DNA of 32,530 bases from Bacillota bacterium. Its GTDB lineage: Bacteria > Bacillota > Clostridia > Christensenellales > UBA1242. The notes under the pieces were generated by a model. The model saw nothing but the letters and a program-made list of their open reading frames with translations, was not told the origin of the DNA and did no database searches. The stretch spans positions 1-32,530 of the forward strand of contig WRBH01000006.1 of assembly GCA_009784665.1 (NCBI GenBank), in the 5' to 3' direction. The position numbers and the translations under genes were made by a program. Below, in pieces: positions 1 through 7,881 of this stretch (within the stretch, counting starts at the first letter, position 1; each line of letters begins with the position of its first letter).

Positions 1-2100
1 GGGACATCTACTATTACTCTTGCAAGCGCATCACGAACGGGATATCGTTTTGACGGATGGTGGACTGGACTTGAAGGAGGAACCCAAATCACCCAAATAG
101 ATGAGGGCAGTTTCGGCGACCTAACTGTATACGCCAGGTGGTCTATAGACTTTAGTGATGACGAAACAGGGATTACAGTTGGCCAGGGGCCAGGCGGCGA
201 AATTGTAGTTACTGTCCCAGGAGATCCCGGCACAGTTATAACTATCAACCCCGACAATAATCCTGCGGTCACAATAGTCCCTCCGAATGGTGATATCATC
301 GTCGATGGACCAAGCCAGGATGGTGAGATAACTATAACAATCCCAGGCGATTATGACGACGAAGAAACGATTATAATTGTCCGCCCAGGCGAAGATCCAC
401 CCGTAACCGTGATCCCGCCAGCGGTCAGGTTCACCGTAACATTTGATTCTCTCGGTGGAACTCCCGTTAATTTCCAAAGAATCATCCAGGGCGAGCAAGC
501 GGTTAAGCCAACCTCAACTCGGACTTTGTACAGGTTGCTTGGTTGGTCACATAACGGCGAAATATTCAACTTTGCTACTTCGATTACCGAGGCAAAGACA
601 CTTTATGCAGTGTGGGAGCGAATCAATATTGATGATGGTGACACTGGAATCGTCGTTAACCCTGGTGACGACGGCGAGATAGTAATTACAATCCCAGGGG
701 AGGGCGGCGAGGAAGATACTATAATAATAATTCGCCCAGACCCAGATAATGATGAGGAGCACAAAGTAATAATAACTCCGCCCAGTGGCGACATTACGGT
801 CGAGGATGATGGGGATGGTAAGATAACTATAACAATCCCAGGGGAGGGCGATGAGGAGGAAGTAATTATTATTGTCCGCCCAGATGAAGACCCGCCTGTT
901 ATTATCTATCCTCCTGTCATCAGATTTACTGTTGTGTTTGATCCACTAGGCGGGACAGCTGTGCCTTCGCAGCGAGTTATCAAAGGCGAGCAAGCAACTC
1001 GCTCAACATCAACCCGAATGCTATACCGTCTTCTTGGTTGGTCTCATGATGGAGAGGTGTTCGATTTTGAAACTCCTATAACCCAGGCCAAGACACTTTC
1101 TGCAATCTGGCAGCGAATCGACATAGACACAGGCGATACAGGTATAATTATCCAGCCAGGTGACGAAGACGATAATGATCTGCCAGGTGATAACGACGAC
1201 ATCGTGATTATAATCCCGGGTGCCCCAGACACGATAATCATCGTCAGGCCAGAGGACAGTGACCCTGTAAATATATACCCACCTAACGATGATATCGTTG
1301 TCGAGGATGATGACGATAAAGAGATAACTATAACAATTCCAGGCAATTATGACGATGAGTATGTTATAATAACTGTTCGCCCAGATGAAGACCCACCAGT
1401 CACAATTCAAGAATCAACACCGCACTTCACGATATCGTTTAACAGCGAGTGCGAGATTGAAATCCCGTCACAAAGAGTGGTAATTAATATGCCTGCCGTT
1501 ATGCCAACCCCTACGCGAACACTCCACCGCTTGGTTGGGTGGTCGACCCAAGAAAATGGCGAGAATCGCGAGATATTTGACTTCAGCACACCAATAACAA
1601 GTGCTCAAGCATTCCATGCGGTATGGGAGAGGATACTAATAGATGACGGGGGAACAGGGATAATTGTAAAGCCCGGTGACTCCGAAGACGGTGAAAACCC
1701 AGGGCAAGACGATGACATCGTCATAATTATACCTGACGATGATGAAGCCATAGTTATAATAATTCGCCCAGACCCAGAAAACGATGGTGAATATAAAGTT
1801 GTAATCAGTCCACCTAACGCCGACATCGAGGTAGAGGGTGGGGAAGACGGTGAAATCATCATAACTGTACCAGGTGAAGATGACGGGGGCTGTACGGTAA
1901 TAATTGTCCGTCCAGGCGAAGATCCTCCAGTAGTAATTATTCCGCCTAATACCGACACGAATCAGGGTGGCGATGACAATGGGAACTTCTTCACGAACAA
2001 CTGGCCTTGGTTTGTCGCGGGCTTCTGTATAATATCGTTACTTATTTTGATTGGATGGATTATTCACAAATCAAGGCGTAAGAATAATTCTAACTTATAA
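1..2100 (+). CDS. Surface protein with tandem InlB (Listeria-Bacteroides) repeats and acidic Ile-rich linkers, C-terminal TM helix; 5' end truncated by window
   Basis: The ORF track starts at 409, but the frame is open back to base 1 (GTSTITLASASRTGYRFDGWWTGLEGG...LTVYARW). Repeated units ending in LYAVWERI/LSAIWQRI/FHAVWERI, linkers such as DDGDTGIVVNPGDDGEIVITIPGEGG; C-terminal WPWFVAGFCIISLLILIGWIIHKSRRKNN. Confidence 0.85.
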   Translation, partial: GTSTITLASASRTGYRFDGWWTGLEGGTQITQIDEGSFGDLTVYARWSIDFSDDETGITVGQGPGGEIVVTVPGDPGTVITINPDNNPAVTIVPPNGDIIVDGPSQDGEITITIPGDYDDEETIIIVRPGEDPPVTVIPPAVRFTVTFDSLGGTPVNFQRIIQGEQAVKPTSTRTLYRLLGWSHNGEIFNFATSITEAKTLYAVWERINIDDGDTGIVVNPGDDGEIVITIPGEGGEEDTIIIIRPDPDNDEEHKVIITPPSGDITVEDDGDGKITITIPGEGDEEEVIIIVRPDEDPPVIIYPPVIRFTVVFDPLGGTAVPSQRVIKGEQATRSTSTRMLYRLLGWSHDGEVFDFETPITQAKTLSAIWQRIDIDTGDTGIIIQPGDEDDNDLPGDNDDIVIIIPGAPDTIIIVRPEDSDPVNIYPPNDDIVVEDDDDKEITITIPGNYDDEYVIITVRPDEDPPVTIQESTPHFTISFNSECEIEIPSQRVVINMPAVMPTPTRTLHRLVGWSTQENGENREIFDFSTPITSAQAFHAVWERILIDDGGTGIIVKPGDSEDGENPGQDDDIVIIIPDDDEAIVIIIRPDPENDGEYKVVISPPNADIEVEGGEDGEIIITVPGEDDGGCTVIIVRPGEDPPVVIIPPNTDTNQGGDDNGNFFTNNWPWFVAGFCIISLLILIGWIIHKSRRKNNSNL

Positions 2101-2106
2101 AAATGC

Positions 2107-2135
2107 TTGACAGGAGGGTTATTATCTAGTATGGT
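2107..2135 (+). promoter_or_regulatory. Predicted tracrRNA promoter (TTGACA - 17 bp - TATGGT)
   Basis: -35 at 2107-2112, -10 at 2130-2135, directly upstream of the anti-repeat. Confidence 0.65.
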
Positions 2136-2136
2136 G

Positions 2137-2222
2137 ATTATACCATATCAAATCTTGAAGGTTGCTAAGATAAGGTCTTAGACCGTAGAGCTCTACAACC
2201 CCGCAAGGGGTTGTATCTTTTT
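2137..2222 (+). ncRNA. tracrRNA with anti-repeat, nexus-like hairpin and terminator hairpin
   Basis: ATTATACCATATCAAATCTTGAAGGTTGCTAAGAT is near-complementary to the CRISPR repeat GTTTTAGTTCCCTTTCAAGATTTGGTATGGTACAAT; followed by AAGGTCTTAGACCG, palindrome GTAGAGCTCTAC, and ACAACCCC-GCAA-GGGGTTGT-ATCTTTTT. The exact 5' end is inferred. Confidence 0.85.
2195..2222 (+). terminator. Rho-independent terminator of the tracrRNA
   Basis: 8-bp GC-rich stem ACAACCCC/GGGGTTGT, GCAA loop, T-run. Confidence 0.85.
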
Positions 2223-2244
2223 GTAGAATGATGTATGATTTATC

Positions 2245-5200
2245 ATGAAATATAGAATCGGATTGGATATAGGAGTTGCATCGGTTGGCTGGGCTGTTCT
2301 AGAAAATGACGAACATGATGAGGCGAGCAAAATTGTAGCAAGAGGTGTTAGGGTTTTCGATATTCCGCAGAATCAAAAGGACGGAGGCTCGCTTATGGCT
2401 GAGCGGCGAGGGTTTAGGAGCATGCGCCGAACTCTGCGCCGTCGAAAGGTGCGCGTAGGACTTGTAAAGCATTTGTGCGAGAGTACTTTTAATATAGCTT
2501 TCAAAGGAATTTTGGAACAGCAGAATCTGCCTTGTATATATTCTATCAGGCTTGACGCTCTTTCGAGGAAACTCGAAATTGAGGAATTCGCAAGGTTGAT
2601 GCTTCACTTTATCCATCGGCGTGGATTTTTATCGAATAGAAAAAATATCGAAAAAGGCAGCGATGATGGGAAAGTTCTTGTAGGGATAAAAGATAACGAG
2701 AAAGTGTTGAAGGAAAAGGGTTACAAAACAATAGGTGAATATTATGTCAAAGAATTTATTTCAAAAGGATTAACGGTCCGGAACAAGTCTGGGTCATATA
2801 ATTGTACCTTCAACAGAAAGTCAATCGAGGATGAAATAAAGTTGATATTCAGAATCCAGCGTGAACTTGGATTTGATGCAAATCTAATCGGTGAGAACTT
2901 TGAAATAAGATTTCTAGAGCTATTCAACAAGCAAATCCCCTATGATATCGGACCTGGTCACCCAAGCCCATATGCGATTAACAGTTATTTAGATGCAGTA
3001 GGGGTTTGTGAATTTGATGGGAATCCCCGGGCATACCAGGCAACTAATGCAGCGGAGAGATTTCGATTATGGTCAAATTTAAACAACCTGGTTCTTGTAA
3101 CACGCACCGAGAAGACAATCAAGGACAGAGAGTTAACCTTGCCAGAGAAAGAAAGTATCGCAGAATATTGCTTGCACAAAGGCGGGAAAGTCACATATGG
3201 CATGCTGAGGAAAAAACTTGGGCTCGGGGAAGATGTACGATTCAAGCACCTAACTTATGTTAAAAGAGTAAAGACAGAAGGCAGATTCCAAGTCCAAGAA
3301 AGCGAGCCTGTCGAAGTCGAGAAGAAAGTATTTGTCGATTTGCGTGGAAGAAGTGCAGTAAAAAAAGTATTCAAGGACAAGTTCGGAGAACTGACGGACA
3401 TGGAAATTGATACGATAATTACGGTCTTACATGCGTATCACAGCGAAGACAGGCTAAGGATGGCAATTGCAGGGGAGTTGGAGAACGGCAGATTTACCCT
3501 TGACCCAGAGTACACAGACTATGTTTTAAATATCCAACTGCCCCAATCAAAGCCTACACATTTATCGACGGAGATAATTTATAAAATCTTGCCTCATTTG
3601 GAGGCTGGGCATAAATATTATAAGGCGATGGAGCTTGCGGGGTTTAATCATACTACTGCTAGTGAAGTCGAAAAAAAGATAAAGTTGAGTCTGAAAGACA
3701 TTGAAAAGGAAATTCGTAATCCTGTGGTATTGCGTTCGGTGTCCCAAACAATAAAAGTTGTAAATGCAATCATTGACAAGTACGGTTCGCCCCAACAAGT
3801 TATTGTCGAAGTAGCAAGAGATTTAGCACGTGATTTCAGAGAGCGCCAAAAAATAACACGGGAAAATGAAGAGAATCAGGCAAGGAACGAGCGTATCAAG
3901 AAGCAAATTATGGAGCTTGGGATTTTGGTGCCAGGCGGCGAGGATATTGTAAAGTATAAACTTGCTCAAGAACAAAATTGGGAAGACCCCTATGACGGGG
4001 GGCGTAAAATCGACGCGGAAAAGTTGTTCGAACCAAATTATGTTCAAGTCGACCACATAATTCCATACAGCAAAAGTTTTGACGACAGTTATGCAAACAA
4101 AGTTCTTGTTCATGCGGCAAGTAATCAAAACAAGGGAAGTCGTACGCCATTACAATTTCTAACGGGAGATAGAGCACAGATGTTTATTAATTGGGTAAGG
4201 AGTGCAAAAATTTCACCGCGGAAACGGACTAATTTCTTAACTGTAGAGCCAAAGGAAGACGAGATGAAAGAGCGCAACCTAAAGGATACCCAATATATAA
4301 CTAAGTTTATCAAAAACTTTCTTGAAAAACATCTGTATCTTGCGGACAGCAAGCATGGCGTACCTATCAAAGCGATCAAGGGTGGAATGACCGCTCACTT
4401 CCGAAAGCGTTTGGGTCTTAATAAATTTCGTGACACGGACGAGCACCATGCAACGGATGCCATTGTCGTTGCATGCTTCACAGATAAACTTGTCAGGCAA
4501 ATAACTGAATTTTCTAAGAGATACGAAACAATTTACGAGAAGCTGAAATTTCCAGAGCCCTGGGACGGGTTTCGGGACGAGCTACAGGCATTGGCTCCTG
4601 TATCGGTTTCACGAATGCCGAACAGGAAAATAACAGGACCCGGACACAAGGAAACGGTGCGGGGCCTTGTAAAAGAATTAGATGTCAAAGGCAGAGAAAT
4701 TTATTATACAATTACGCGTGTTCCACTTGCGAAGTTAAAGCTAAAGAACGGAGAAATAGAGGGATATTACAACAAGGAATCTGACATAGGCTTGTATAAT
4801 AAAATAAAAGATGTTTTGTTGACGAATCCAGAAAAAGACTTGGAAGCTGCATTTTCTGGGTTTCGCAAACCAAAAGCTGATGGCACTGATGGGCCAGTTG
4901 TACACAAGGTTAAAATTAAAGCAAAGACCACCAATTTTGTGACTCTTGATAGAGTTGGTGGCGTCGCGGACAACGGTTCTATGGTCCGCATAGACATTTT
5001 TGCCAAAGGGGACAAGTTTTACTTTGTTCCAATTTACACGGCGGATTTTTACAAACCACAACTTCCAAACAAGGCATCTGTTTCTGGGAAACCCTATGTT
5101 GAATGGCTCGAAATGGATGAAGGGCTTGGTTTCGAGTTCAAGTTCAGCCTGTATTCCAATGACATATTTCATGTCGCCGAGTATGGATTTTTGTACTATC

Positions 5201-5415
5201 GAGGTGCTGATATCAGTAGTGCAAGAATATCGGCTGCTTACCAGGATGGAAGAGTCGAGGATGGAAAGCGAATCCAGATAAGGATGGGTATACAAAAATT
5301 ACAAGAATTTAGAAAAATGGAGGTCAGTGTTTTGGGCGAAATCAAGGATGCACCATTCCAGCCGCGTGATGTCAGGACACTGTTGGGCCCAAGATCCAAG
5401 AAAAAGGAGAAATAG
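2245..5415 (+). CDS. cas9: CRISPR-associated endonuclease Cas9 (1056 aa), type II-C-like
   Basis: RuvC-I IGLDIGVASVGWAV; Arg-rich bridge helix RRGFRSMRRTLRRRKVRV; RuvC-II QVIVEVARDLARDF; HNH VQVDHIIPYSKSFDDSYANKVLVHAASNQNKG; RuvC-III EHHATDAIVVAC; C-terminal VPIYTADFYKPQLPNKA. Adjacent cas1-cas2 and repeats. Confidence 0.98.
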   Translation: MKYRIGLDIGVASVGWAVLENDEHDEASKIVARGVRVFDIPQNQKDGGSLMAERRGFRSMRRTLRRRKVRVGLVKHLCESTFNIAFKGILEQQNLPCIYSIRLDALSRKLEIEEFARLMLHFIHRRGFLSNRKNIEKGSDDGKVLVGIKDNEKVLKEKGYKTIGEYYVKEFISKGLTVRNKSGSYNCTFNRKSIEDEIKLIFRIQRELGFDANLIGENFEIRFLELFNKQIPYDIGPGHPSPYAINSYLDAVGVCEFDGNPRAYQATNAAERFRLWSNLNNLVLVTRTEKTIKDRELTLPEKESIAEYCLHKGGKVTYGMLRKKLGLGEDVRFKHLTYVKRVKTEGRFQVQESEPVEVEKKVFVDLRGRSAVKKVFKDKFGELTDMEIDTIITVLHAYHSEDRLRMAIAGELENGRFTLDPEYTDYVLNIQLPQSKPTHLSTEIIYKILPHLEAGHKYYKAMELAGFNHTTASEVEKKIKLSLKDIEKEIRNPVVLRSVSQTIKVVNAIIDKYGSPQQVIVEVARDLARDFRERQKITRENEENQARNERIKKQIMELGILVPGGEDIVKYKLAQEQNWEDPYDGGRKIDAEKLFEPNYVQVDHIIPYSKSFDDSYANKVLVHAASNQNKGSRTPLQFLTGDRAQMFINWVRSAKISPRKRTNFLTVEPKEDEMKERNLKDTQYITKFIKNFLEKHLYLADSKHGVPIKAIKGGMTAHFRKRLGLNKFRDTDEHHATDAIVVACFTDKLVRQITEFSKRYETIYEKLKFPEPWDGFRDELQALAPVSVSRMPNRKITGPGHKETVRGLVKELDVKGREIYYTITRVPLAKLKLKNGEIEGYYNKESDIGLYNKIKDVLLTNPEKDLEAAFSGFRKPKADGTDGPVVHKVKIKAKTTNFVTLDRVGGVADNGSMVRIDIFAKGDKFYFVPIYTADFYKPQLPNKASVSGKPYVEWLEMDEGLGFEFKFSLYSNDIFHVAEYGFLYYRGADISSARISAAYQDGRVEDGKRIQIRMGIQKLQEFRKMEVSVLGEIKDAPFQPRDVRTLLGPRSKKKEK

Positions 5416-6321
5416 ATGGGCTTCTTAAATATAACTCTTGGCGATACTGTGAAGCATTTCTCCATTAAGAATAACCAATTGCAAGTTCAAACTGTGGACA
5501 GCGAGCGTCAAATTCCTCTTAGAGATATTAACAGTTTAATAATTGAAAGCAGCAAAATAAACTGTTCGGTCTATGCCCTGCAGGCCCTTGTTCGGGAAAG
5601 GGTAGCGGTATATATGTGTGACCATTTGCATTTACCCAATGCGATGATATTGCCATTTAATGATCATTACAGTCAGTTAAGAGTGTTTAATATGCAACAA
5701 GACGCCCCCCGCCCATTGGAAAAACAGCTCTGGCAGGCAATAGTCAGGCAAAAAATATTAAACCAAGCTAGGTGCCTAGCTTTGTTGGGCAAGGAAGGGC
5801 ATGATGAACTTGTCGAAATTGCAAATTCTGTGAACAGCGGTGATACCAACAATAAAGAGGCACATGCGGCTAATTTTTATTGGCGCAAATATTTTGATGG
5901 CAAATATGGGCGGAATACGGATTGTTTTGCTAATGATTTGCTGAATTATGGATATTCACTTGTTCGTGGACAAATCGCTCGCGATATTGTCGCTCATGGG
6001 TTACAGCCCTTCATGGGTATTCATCACAAAAATCAACTTAATGCATTCAATCTGGCGGACGATCTGTTCGAACCTTTTCGCCCTTTTGTTGATGCATTTG
6101 TGTCTGAAAATTTTGATTTTTCGGACAAGCGTGTACTGCCTGAACATAAAAGAATACTCATGCGACTGTTGAATTTGGCTGTGACTATAAATGGAGAAGT
6201 ACACAGTTTGCCAAACGCAACGCATGTGATGGTCGAGTCATTTGTTGCAAGCCTTAGGGATAAAGCCGTGAAAATAATTTTGCCGATATTGGCGGAATTA
6301 AAAAGTTTTAAGTATGAGTAG
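5416..6321 (+). CDS. cas1: CRISPR-associated integrase Cas1 (type II)
   Basis: 301 aa directly after cas9 with SD AAGGAG; Cas1-like NAFNLADDLFEPFRPFVD motif region and operon position. Confidence 0.95.
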   Translation: MGFLNITLGDTVKHFSIKNNQLQVQTVDSERQIPLRDINSLIIESSKINCSVYALQALVRERVAVYMCDHLHLPNAMILPFNDHYSQLRVFNMQQDAPRPLEKQLWQAIVRQKILNQARCLALLGKEGHDELVEIANSVNSGDTNNKEAHAANFYWRKYFDGKYGRNTDCFANDLLNYGYSLVRGQIARDIVAHGLQPFMGIHHKNQLNAFNLADDLFEPFRPFVDAFVSENFDFSDKRVLPEHKRILMRLLNLAVTINGEVHSLPNATHVMVESFVASLRDKAVKIILPILAELKSFKYE

Positions 6322-6634
6322 ATTTATGAGAGTATTTGTGATGTTTGATTTGCCGACTGGTACAAAAAAAGAGCGTGGCGAAGCCACAAGATTCAGAAAT
6401 GCGTTAATAAAACACGGTTTTTATATGTTACAATATTCTGTGTATGTACGATTGTGTGCCAATGTTGATGCGGCAAAGGCTTCGGCTAATACTGTACACA
6501 AGCTCATACCCATGAAAGGGGCTGTACGCATTATGATAGTGACCGAACGACAATACAGCAGCATGTATGTTTTGCTGGGGCCAAAGCATCACCAAGAGAG
6601 TTTCCTGGACGATGACGGCAATTTATTTTTATAA
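6314..6634 (+). CDS. cas2: CRISPR-associated Cas2
   Basis: 106 aa, MRVFVMFDLPTGTKKERGEATRFRNALIKHGFYMLQYSVYVR; overlaps the 3' end of cas1 by 8 bp. Confidence 0.95.
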   Translation: MSRFMRVFVMFDLPTGTKKERGEATRFRNALIKHGFYMLQYSVYVRLCANVDAAKASANTVHKLIPMKGAVRIMIVTERQYSSMYVLLGPKHHQESFLDDDGNLFL

Positions 6635-6658
6635 AAAAACTTGTAAAGGAGGGAAATT

Positions 6659-6805
6659 ATGAGAATTTGTATCTTTTTTGAAAAATCGAAAATCGGTACC
6701 GGCCTATATGTTGTATTACCCAATTTGCAATGCCAACAAAAAACACCATATTTGGTGTTTTCTGCGTCTCAGTCACCTAGTCGATTGTACCATACCAAAT
6801 CTTGA
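6659..6805 (+). CDS. Candidate small ORF (48 aa) downstream of cas2, ending inside the first CRISPR repeat
   Basis: MRICIFFEKSKIGTGLYVVLPNLQCQQKTPYLVFSASQSPSRLYHTKS; strong SD GGAGGG 5 nt before ATG; 24 nt after the cas2 stop. Confidence 0.35.
   Translation: MRICIFFEKSKIGTGLYVVLPNLQCQQKTPYLVFSASQSPSRLYHTKS
6737..6763. terminator. Possible bidirectional intrinsic terminator between cas2 and the CRISPR array
   Basis: AAAACACCA-TATT-TGGTGTTTT, 9-bp stem flanked by A- and T-rich ends; positioned to end both the + strand cas transcript and the - strand array transcript. Confidence 0.5.
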
Positions 6806-7262
6806 AAGGGAACTAAAACGAAGTGCTTTTTCTGGTGACTAGCCATTACATTGTACCATACCAAATCTTGAAAGGGAACTAAAACATTGAACGCCGTCGG
6901 GCTTGCTATACGGGCATTGTACCATACCAAATCTTGAAAGGGAACTAAAACCACAGCATGACAACACAGGCACACACAGACATTGTACCATACCAAATCT
7001 TGAAAGGGAACTAAAACCCATCAAGGTCGTACGGCGATAACACACTAATTGTACCATACCAAATCTTGAAAGGGAACTAAAACGGATAAAAACATAATAA
7101 TATATAACACAATATTGTACCATACCAAATCTTGAAAGGGAACTAAAACCCAGTTATCCCAAACGCTTTCCCATGGGACAATTGTACCATACCAAATCTT
7201 GAAAGGGAACTAAAACTGATTCTGCCGCTCTCGACATCAGGCTCCAATTGTACCATTAAAAC
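6784..7262 (-). CRISPR. Type II CRISPR array: 7 full 36-bp repeats, one 16-bp truncated repeat, 7 spacers (six of 30 bp, one of 31 bp)
   Basis: Identical repeats at 6784, 6850, 6916, 6982, 7048, 7114 and 7181 (+ strand ATTGTACCATACCAAATCTTGAAAGGGAACTAAAAC); truncated copy ATTGTACCATTAAAAC at 7247-7262. crRNA orientation (GTTTTAG...) is on the - strand. Confidence 0.98.
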
Positions 7263-7284
7263 ACCCACCTCTGTGAAAACGCAA

Positions 7285-7338
7285 GAAAAAAGAGTGACTG
7301 ACGCAGGATTCGATCCTATATCGGGTCACTTCACTCTT
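7285..7338 (-). terminator. Structured intrinsic terminator-like element downstream of the hypothetical gene
   Basis: On the - strand AAGAGTGA...TGAC...AGGAT-CGA-ATCCT...GTCA...TCACTCTTTTTT: nested stems ending in a T-run, about 40 nt downstream of the gene stop. Confidence 0.5.
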
Positions 7339-7375
7339 GACCCTATTATACGCCAAACACCAGATAAAAGTCAAC

Positions 7376-7828
7376 TTAACGATCCCATCGTTCTCGCTCA
7401 TCATCAAAGTCAATGTCCCTGTTGGTATAATCAACACCATCATCCTGATGAGGATGGATTATATCTCGGTTCAACCAGTAGGGTTTTCTCAGCGTCGTAA
7501 GACCTTTTTGTCCGTGATCGAACTTCTTGTTTTCATAGTCTGATATTTCCAAATGCAAGCGGTCTTTCTCCCTTCGCTCGCGATTTCTATCAACTAGGTG
7601 GCTTGTTATAGCACGATGTATTTGTTGTCCAAGGGAGCGCAGGTTCAAGCCATTGGTCAAGTATTCCCTAGCTTCGTCTGCAAGTCCCTCTAGTTCGCTT
7701 TCAAATTCAATTTCTGCTAATTGCATTTTAATATCGCTGAAGAAGTCATGTGTTGATTCGGCTAAATCAAGTTGTCCCCGCCTGACCAAAGTATCATAGG
7801 TGTCGGTTGCAATTGCATCAATAACCAT
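7376..7828 (-). CDS. Hypothetical protein (start revised to ATG, MVIDAIATDTYDTLVRRG...)
   Basis: The ORF track uses GTG at 7846, but TATACT (7835-7840) with TTGACA (7858-7863, - strand, 17 bp spacing) forms a promoter 6 nt before the ATG at 7828. Confidence 0.65.
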   Translation of the reverse strand: MVIDAIATDTYDTLVRRGQLDLAESTHDFFSDIKMQLAEIEFESELEGLADEAREYLTNGLNLRSLGQQIHRAITSHLVDRNRERREKDRLHLEISDYENKKFDHGQKGLTTLRKPYWLNRDIIHPHQDDGVDYTNRDIDFDDERERWDR

Positions 7829-7834
7829 GAATCC

Positions 7835-7875
7835 AGTATAAGCCACTTGACGAGTTTTGTCAAGATGTGTATAAT
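7835..7875. promoter_or_regulatory. Divergent face-to-face promoters (hypothetical protein / MscS)
   Basis: + strand TTGACG (7847-7852) - 17 - TATAAT (7870-7875); - strand TTGACA (7863-7858) - 17 - TATACT (7840-7835). Inverted repeat CTTGAC/GTCAAG. Confidence 0.75.
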
Positions 7876-7881
7876 TCTGTC

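Noticed and set aside
121-1958. Several antisense ORFs (121-498, 547-762, 603-794, 1021-1410, 1044-1346, 1605-1958)
   Set aside because: Low-complexity shadows of the acidic InlB-repeat gene, no family signal.
4741-5295. 184-aa minus ORF inside cas9
   Set aside because: Antisense to conserved cas9 C-terminal region; no start signals.
6635-6783. csn2 or cas4 between cas2 and array
   Set aside because: Only 149 bp are available; only the 48-aa ORF fits and it shows no recognisable Csn2/Cas4 motif.
6769-7123. Minus-strand ORFs 6769-6996 and 6839-7123 encoding repeated FSSLSRFGMVQ peptides
   Set aside because: They are translations of the CRISPR repeats.
7290-7338. Possible degenerate tRNA (GGATCGAATCC T-arm-like)
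   Set aside because: No D-arm or anticodon arm; better explained as a structured terminator.
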